From Bacteroidales bacterium UBA1256 (GTDB taxonomy: Bacteria > Bacteroidota > Bacteroidia > Bacteroidales > Paludibacteraceae): a stretch of 10,254 nucleotides of DNA. Below are positions 6,810-10,254 of the stretch, in pieces; position 1 is the first letter of the stretch; the number at the start of each line of letters is the position of its first letter. Location of the stretch: positions 1 to 10,254 of the forward strand of contig DBVU01000082.1 of assembly GCA_002308195.1 (NCBI GenBank), given 5' to 3'. Position numbers and translations under genes: made by a program. The notes beneath the pieces are model-generated. The model saw only the letters and a list, made by a program, of their open reading frames with translations. It searched no databases and was not told where the DNA came from.

Positions 6810-8162
6810 GTGAAAAAATATCTTTACATATTGTTCGCAGTTGTCAGTTGTCAGTTGTCAGTAGTCAGTTGTCAGTTCGGCAAAGAAGAATGGGTCGACT
6901 TCACTGATATAGAAGCTGCAAAAGGTTTGGATTTCAAGGTAATAGGCCAACGCGAGACAGACCTAAGCCAAGGTCTGCCGTATAACTGCTTTATGCCAGA
7001 CGGAACGCCGATAAATGCATATGTGGAAGGAAAAAGGCGTGAGGTGAACAGCGCAGGAGATGAGATGGACGGTCCGCGCAAGACCAGTAGCATCTCTGCC
7101 GCAGGCATGATACAGGAACTGCTGAGATACGGCAGCCAAAACAAAGTAACCGAAATAGTAGGCACATACACCAGTTTTGATCTGAACGGCGACGAAACTC
7201 GTCTGTCCGGCAAGGTAATGCTTCCCAAAGGGAAGAAGCCGAAACGACTGATTCTGGTCAGCCACTACACGATAGGCAGCAACACAGAGGCTCCGAGCAA
7301 CTGCTTCTCGCTGGAAGGTGTATTGGTAAAACTGGGTTACGGACTGATTATTCCTGATTATCTGGGCTACGGTGTTACCGTCTCGCAACTGCACCCGTAC
7401 TTGGTAATGGACCTGACAGCACGCAACGTAGTAGATATGTATTTGGCTGTTCGTCCGTGGCTGGACGCCGTGGGTATGGCTCCTGAGCATGACGATATCT
7501 ACCTGATGGGTTATAGTCAAGGCGGCGCAACGACGATGGCCGTAGAACATTTGATTGAGACCGAATACAACGATCCGAGCGACTCTATTCGCATCGATAT
7601 TCACCGTGTGTTTGCAGGTGGCGGTCCGTATGATGTCAAAGCTACATACGAACGTTTCGTCACAACAGATACGGCCAGTTATCCCGTAGCCGTACCATTG
7701 GTGCTGCAAGGCATGATTAAGGGTAATTTTCTGGATATAGAGACCCGCGATCTGATGCAACCGTGGTTGTACGAGAAGATGAACGATTGGGTAAACAGTA
7801 AATGTTTTACCACCGCACAAATCAACAAGATGATTGGTACGAGAGTGACGCACGAACTGTTGACAGAAGCAGGCATGGATCAGACATCCGTCAAAGTAGC
7901 AGAACTCTACAAGGCCATGACCGCCAACTCGATTATCAGTTACAACTGGGAACCAGAAGCTTCGGTCTATATGCTTCACTCGATGGATGATGAGACCGTG
8001 CCATATACGAATGCAACGCAAGCCAAGGTGAAATGGTCGAACGCCAATATCACGTACAATTTCGGTCACTACGGAGGCCACGTAAAGACCTGCTTGCGCT
8101 TTATTTATTCGGTGCAGACTCTGCTGAAAGAGGAAGAAAAAGAAAGGGCACAGTATGAATAA
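6810..8162 (+). CDS. Lipoprotein alpha/beta hydrolase (secreted lipase/esterase-like)
   Basis: The 450-residue product is predicted to be a membrane-anchored esterase or lipase acting in the periplasm or at the cell surface; the substrate is unknown. The N terminus is MKKYLYILFA followed by two VVSC motifs, offering lipidation at Cys14 or Cys21. The hydrolase core runs from about 115 to the end: strand LILVSH at 147-152, PDYLGYG at 182-188, nucleophile elbow G-Y-S-Q-G with Ser236, a probable acid Asp394 in DDETVP, and His420 or His424 in the GHYGGH motif. Spacing and motifs resemble secretory lipase-like alpha/beta hydrolases. The GTG at 6810 is used because an in-frame stop lies at 6792-6794 and the next ATG (codon 62) would lose the signal. 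The 3' end overlaps the next gene by 8 bp. The 5' end contains a 7-bp tandem repeat. Confidence 0.85.
   Translation: MKKYLYILFAVVSCQLSVVSCQFGKEEWVDFTDIEAAKGLDFKVIGQRETDLSQGLPYNCFMPDGTPINAYVEGKRREVNSAGDEMDGPRKTSSISAAGMIQELLRYGSQNKVTEIVGTYTSFDLNGDETRLSGKVMLPKGKKPKRLILVSHYTIGSNTEAPSNCFSLEGVLVKLGYGLIIPDYLGYGVTVSQLHPYLVMDLTARNVVDMYLAVRPWLDAVGMAPEHDDIYLMGYSQGGATTMAVEHLIETEYNDPSDSIRIDIHRVFAGGGPYDVKATYERFVTTDTASYPVAVPLVLQGMIKGNFLDIETRDLMQPWLYEKMNDWVNSKCFTTAQINKMIGTRVTHELLTEAGMDQTSVKVAELYKAMTANSIISYNWEPEASVYMLHSMDDETVPYTNATQAKVKWSNANITYNFGHYGGHVKTCLRFIYSVQTLLKEEEKERAQYE
6841..6875 (+). repeat. Five tandem TTGTCAG heptamers encoding a duplicated lipobox
   Basis: Five perfect-register copies occupy 6841-6875; copies 1, 2, 3 and 5 are TTGTCAG and copy 4 is TAGTCAG. 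Because three units equal seven codons, the array is read as a 7-residue period, giving VVSCQLS then VVSCQF, with two lipobox-like VVSC motifs at residues 11-14 and 18-21. Gain or loss of three units keeps the frame; any other change shifts it. Confidence 0.92.
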
Positions 8163-9051
8163 GCGTTGGGGATACATATGGTGCTTGTTGCTGATTTTCA
8201 CTGTCTGGGGTTGCAAGCCAGAAGCTAAGTGGGAGACTAAAGATGTGGATATCTTCATTGATATAAACACCCTTTCTGCATGTTTCGTGGAATGCAAATT
8301 TGAGACCAATAAAGATGCGTATTTTCTGATTTCCATTACCGAGGCTCGCAATAATTACGATCCACTGGATCCAAACAATCAGAAGCAATTTATGACACTG
8401 GCTATCGATTCGGCCAACATGGAATATATAGCATGGCGCAATGCTCTACTACTGCAGGGCGAATTTAATATTGCGCCCTTTGCCAGCCATGCTCTGCAAT
8501 ATGGTAGTACCGACCATTTCTTCACGGGTCTGAAACAGAATACCGATTATTGGGTATATGCGTTTGTGGTTAATCCGGAGACGCTGACTCCATGCGGGCG
8601 GCTATATCTAGAACGCATTCACACGGCTCCAAGCAGTACGGTCAAAATAAAATTTGACTATCGCGTCAAGGGCTATTGGGACTATTGCTATCCATTAGAC
8701 AGCACAGGACGAATCAACACGCACTATCCCTATACCGGTTTGACACACGATAGCGCAGAACTGGCAGAAAGCGGAATAACGCCTAAAGAGGTTTTTGAGA
8801 GTTGGCTAGAGTTGAAACGCGACTATCCTTATCAGGAGAATGCCTTTTTCGGCGTGAAAGCAGTAGAAAACGATGGTCTAGACGATCATGCGGTATTTCA
8901 AGAGGGTCATACCTATTATACCGCCATCACCGGCCTAGACGGAGATATTAGCAGTAGTGTCGTTTATAAATTTGTTTGGAACGGCTATTTCTGCGAGTAT
9001 TATTTCACCGATACAGATTCCACCAATATCTTGAAGAAAGGAGTGTGGTAA
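8155..9051 (+). CDS. Lipoprotein of unknown function with fibronectin-III-like region
   Basis: The 298-residue product has a lipoprotein signal: MNKRW, a hydrophobic stretch, then TVWGC with Cys20 as the probable lipidation site. Residues about 30-158 look like a fibronectin type III-like beta sandwich, with L-K-Q-N-T-D-Y-W-V-Y-A-F at 127-138, a typical L-x-x-x-T-x-Y strand. The second half (about 162-290) is rich in Tyr, Trp and Asp and may be a second beta domain (TYYTAITGL at 253-261). No catalytic motif is visible. The ATG overlaps the 3' end of the hydrolase gene by 8 bp and the stop shares one base with the rlmH start, so the three genes appear translationally coupled. A partner or substrate-presenting role with the hydrolase is inferred from context only. 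Confidence 0.82.
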   Translation: MNKRWGYIWCLLLIFTVWGCKPEAKWETKDVDIFIDINTLSACFVECKFETNKDAYFLISITEARNNYDPLDPNNQKQFMTLAIDSANMEYIAWRNALLLQGEFNIAPFASHALQYGSTDHFFTGLKQNTDYWVYAFVVNPETLTPCGRLYLERIHTAPSSTVKIKFDYRVKGYWDYCYPLDSTGRINTHYPYTGLTHDSAELAESGITPKEVFESWLELKRDYPYQENAFFGVKAVENDGLDDHAVFQEGHTYYTAITGLDGDISSSVVYKFVWNGYFCEYYFTDTDSTNILKKGVW

Positions 9052-9521
9052 TGCGTATCACCCTTCTGGTAGTAGGCAAAACGACAGACAGTCGATTGGC
9101 TTCGCTGATAGATGATTATTGTCAGCGGCTGACTCACTACGTGCCTTTTCAGATACAAGTTATACCCGAACTACGCAACGCCAAATCACTGAGCGAGGCG
9201 CTGATAAAAGAGCGTGAGGGGCAAGAGATCTTGCGGATGGCATCGTCGTCCGTTGAACTGATTCTATTGGATGAACATGGCCGCGAAATGCGTTCGATAG
9301 ATTGGGCCGACTGGCTTCAGAAGAAGATGAGCGGAGGTCGCGACCTGATGTTCGTGATAGGCGGAGCTTACGGTTTCAGTCCTGCCGTGTATGAGCGTGC
9401 GGATGGCAAGATTTCGCTGAGTCAGATGACCTTTAGCCATCAAATGATACGCCTGCTCTTTGTGGAACAGGCGTATCGTGGAATGACTATCCTTCGCGGA
9501 GAGCCGTATCATCATGAGTGA
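9051..9521 (+). CDS. rlmH: 23S rRNA (pseudouridine1915-N3)-methyltransferase RlmH
   Basis: RlmH is a SPOUT-class enzyme that uses S-adenosylmethionine to methylate N3 of pseudouridine 1915 in helix 69 of 23S rRNA, acting on assembled 70S ribosomes in the cytoplasm. The 156-residue length is that of the family. Diagnostic motifs are LDEHG (73-77), FVIGGAYG (101-108), SLSQMTFSHQM (122-132), EQAYRG (139-144) and the C-terminal PYHHE. The first two and the SLS segment form the trefoil-knot cofactor site. The ATG at 9051 gives the normal N terminus (MRITLLVVGK); the frame is open up to an ATG at 8976, but that would overlap the lipoprotein gene by 76 bp and add a non-homologous extension. The start overlaps the preceding stop in TAATG, which indicates translational coupling. 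Confidence 0.97.
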   Translation: MRITLLVVGKTTDSRLASLIDDYCQRLTHYVPFQIQVIPELRNAKSLSEALIKEREGQEILRMASSSVELILLDEHGREMRSIDWADWLQKKMSGGRDLMFVIGGAYGFSPAVYERADGKISLSQMTFSHQMIRLLFVEQAYRGMTILRGEPYHHE

Positions 9522-9527
9522 TGAGGG

Positions 9528-10254
9528 TTAGTTGACACGGATTTTTTGTCCGAGGCGAAGAATACTAGTTTCTTTAATCTTATTCAATTGGCAGAGTCGC
9601 TTCACCGTAGTGTGATAGCGTTTGGCTATACCGGAGAGTGTGTCGCCCTGTTTGACAGTGTGGAAGCGCATGGCGGCTTGCTCGGCTTTGGCTTGTTGGA
9701 TAGCCTTGATGCCAATAACATACTCGTCTTTCTTGGGTTGGCCAGTAGTGAAATCGATGATTTCCTCCGGATTCAACGCATTGCCCAAGAAACGAATTTC
9801 CCAGTGCAAGTGGCTGCCCGTGGAACGACCGGTATTGCCGCCAAGACCGATGACATCGCCCGGGAAAATCTTCTCGTACTCTTCTACCAACGGGCGACTG
9901 AGATGGCCGTAGATAGTCTCGAACCCATTGTCGTGACGAAGTACTACGAAATAGCCGTAACCCCTTGGATCCCAACCAACTATACGCACTTGACCGCTCC
10001 ATGCAGCACGCACCGAATCGCCGATTTGCACTTTGATATCAGTCCCTTTGTGCATGCGATAGCGACGCCATCCGTAGTGACTGGTAATATAGCCCGGAGC
10101 CGGAATATGGAATCCCGTCAGCGGAATATGTACGTCGTCCTTGAGCGAGTCGAACATCGTGCCATAAGGATTGATGTGATTGTCAGTCCAGATGCACTTG
10201 TAGAGGCTATCGGCAGGATGGTGATGGAGCAGCGTGGTATCGCCCATCATGAAC
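9528..10254 (-). CDS. M23 family metallopeptidase with C-terminal LysM domain (5' end cut by window)
   Basis: This is a LytM-type zinc endopeptidase that would cleave peptidoglycan cross-links, or an inactive-type regulator of amidases. The zinc and catalytic residues are present: H-K-G-T-D (His67 and Asp71, counted from the Met at 10250), GHLSRP with His116, and H-L-H-W-E with His147 and His149, so activity is expected. A LysM domain covers about residues 196-239 ([18 protein letters not shown] at its start), binding glycan strands. The frame continues without a stop through 10254 and there is no signal peptide in view, so the true start lies beyond the right edge. It ends 6 bp from the rlmH stop in convergent orientation. 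Confidence 0.92.
   Translation of the reverse strand, partial: FMMGDTTLLHHHPADSLYKCIWTDNHINPYGTMFDSLKDDVHIPLTGFHIPAPGYITSHYGWRRYRMHKGTDIKVQIGDSVRAAWSGQVRIVGWDPRGYGYFVVLRHDNGFETIYGHLSRPLVEEYEKIFPGDVIGLGGNTGRSTGSHLHWEIRFLGNALNPEEIIDFTTGQPKKDEYVIGIKAIQQAKAEQAAMRFHTVKQGDTLSGIAKRYHTTVKRLCQLNKIKETSILRLGQKIRVN

Noticed and set aside
6963..8351. Minus-strand open frame of 462 codons
   Set aside because: It is antisense to the hydrolase, where the nucleophile elbow and catalytic motifs identify the coding strand.
8976..9050. Upstream start for rlmH
   Set aside because: It would overlap the lipoprotein gene by 76 bp and add residues not found in RlmH; the ATG at 9051 gives the family N terminus.
9509..9524. 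Inverted repeat TCATCA-TGAG-TGATGA at the rlmH stop as a terminator
   Set aside because: The stem is 6 bp and AT-rich with no U-tract on either strand, and half of it is fixed by the conserved His-His-Glu codons.

Overview
The window looks like a chromosomal segment of a Bacteroidales bacterium (phylum Bacteroidota). Three intergenic promoters fit the Bacteroidetes pattern TTTG, about 20 nt, TAnnTTTG. Two large secreted proteins have N-terminal signals and C-terminal tails of the kind found in type IX secretion cargo, and there is a BspA-like leucine-rich-repeat protein and two lipoproteins. Genus cannot be decided from the sequence alone; a gut or oral commensal is a reasonable inference.

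Left part (1-3083, minus strand): a very large secreted protein, at least 1027 residues, whose 3' end is cut by the window edge. It carries three tandem CBM26-like starch-binding modules, a fibronectin-type-III-like domain, SusE/SusF-like beta-sandwich stretches and the start of a sorting-type C-terminal domain. The spacer 3084-3349 holds two divergent promoters. Rightward from it runs a 901-residue BspA-like surface protein (3350-6055) built from four copies of one module.

Middle and right part (6080-9521, plus strand): a promoter, a small outer-membrane beta-barrel protein with a TTG start (6120-6776), a lipoprotein of the alpha/beta-hydrolase fold (6810-8162, GTG start), a second lipoprotein of unknown function (8155-9051) and rlmH, the 23S rRNA pseudouridine-1915 methyltransferase (9051-9521). 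Spacing is 33 bp, then an 8-bp overlap, then a 1-bp overlap, so the last three genes are almost certainly cotranscribed. A convergent M23 peptidase with a LysM domain (9528-10254, minus) is cut by the right edge.

Taken together this is an envelope and surface neighbourhood: two putative type IX cargo proteins that may bind glucan or host and bacterial surfaces, an outer-membrane protein, two lipoproteins and a cell-wall hydrolase, with one housekeeping rRNA-modification gene in the operon. The most unusual features are two unrelated 7-bp tandem repeat arrays at the 5' end of the hydrolase gene. One of them encodes a duplicated lipobox. A run of nine A lies in the spacer of the preceding promoter. 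All three could mutate by slippage.
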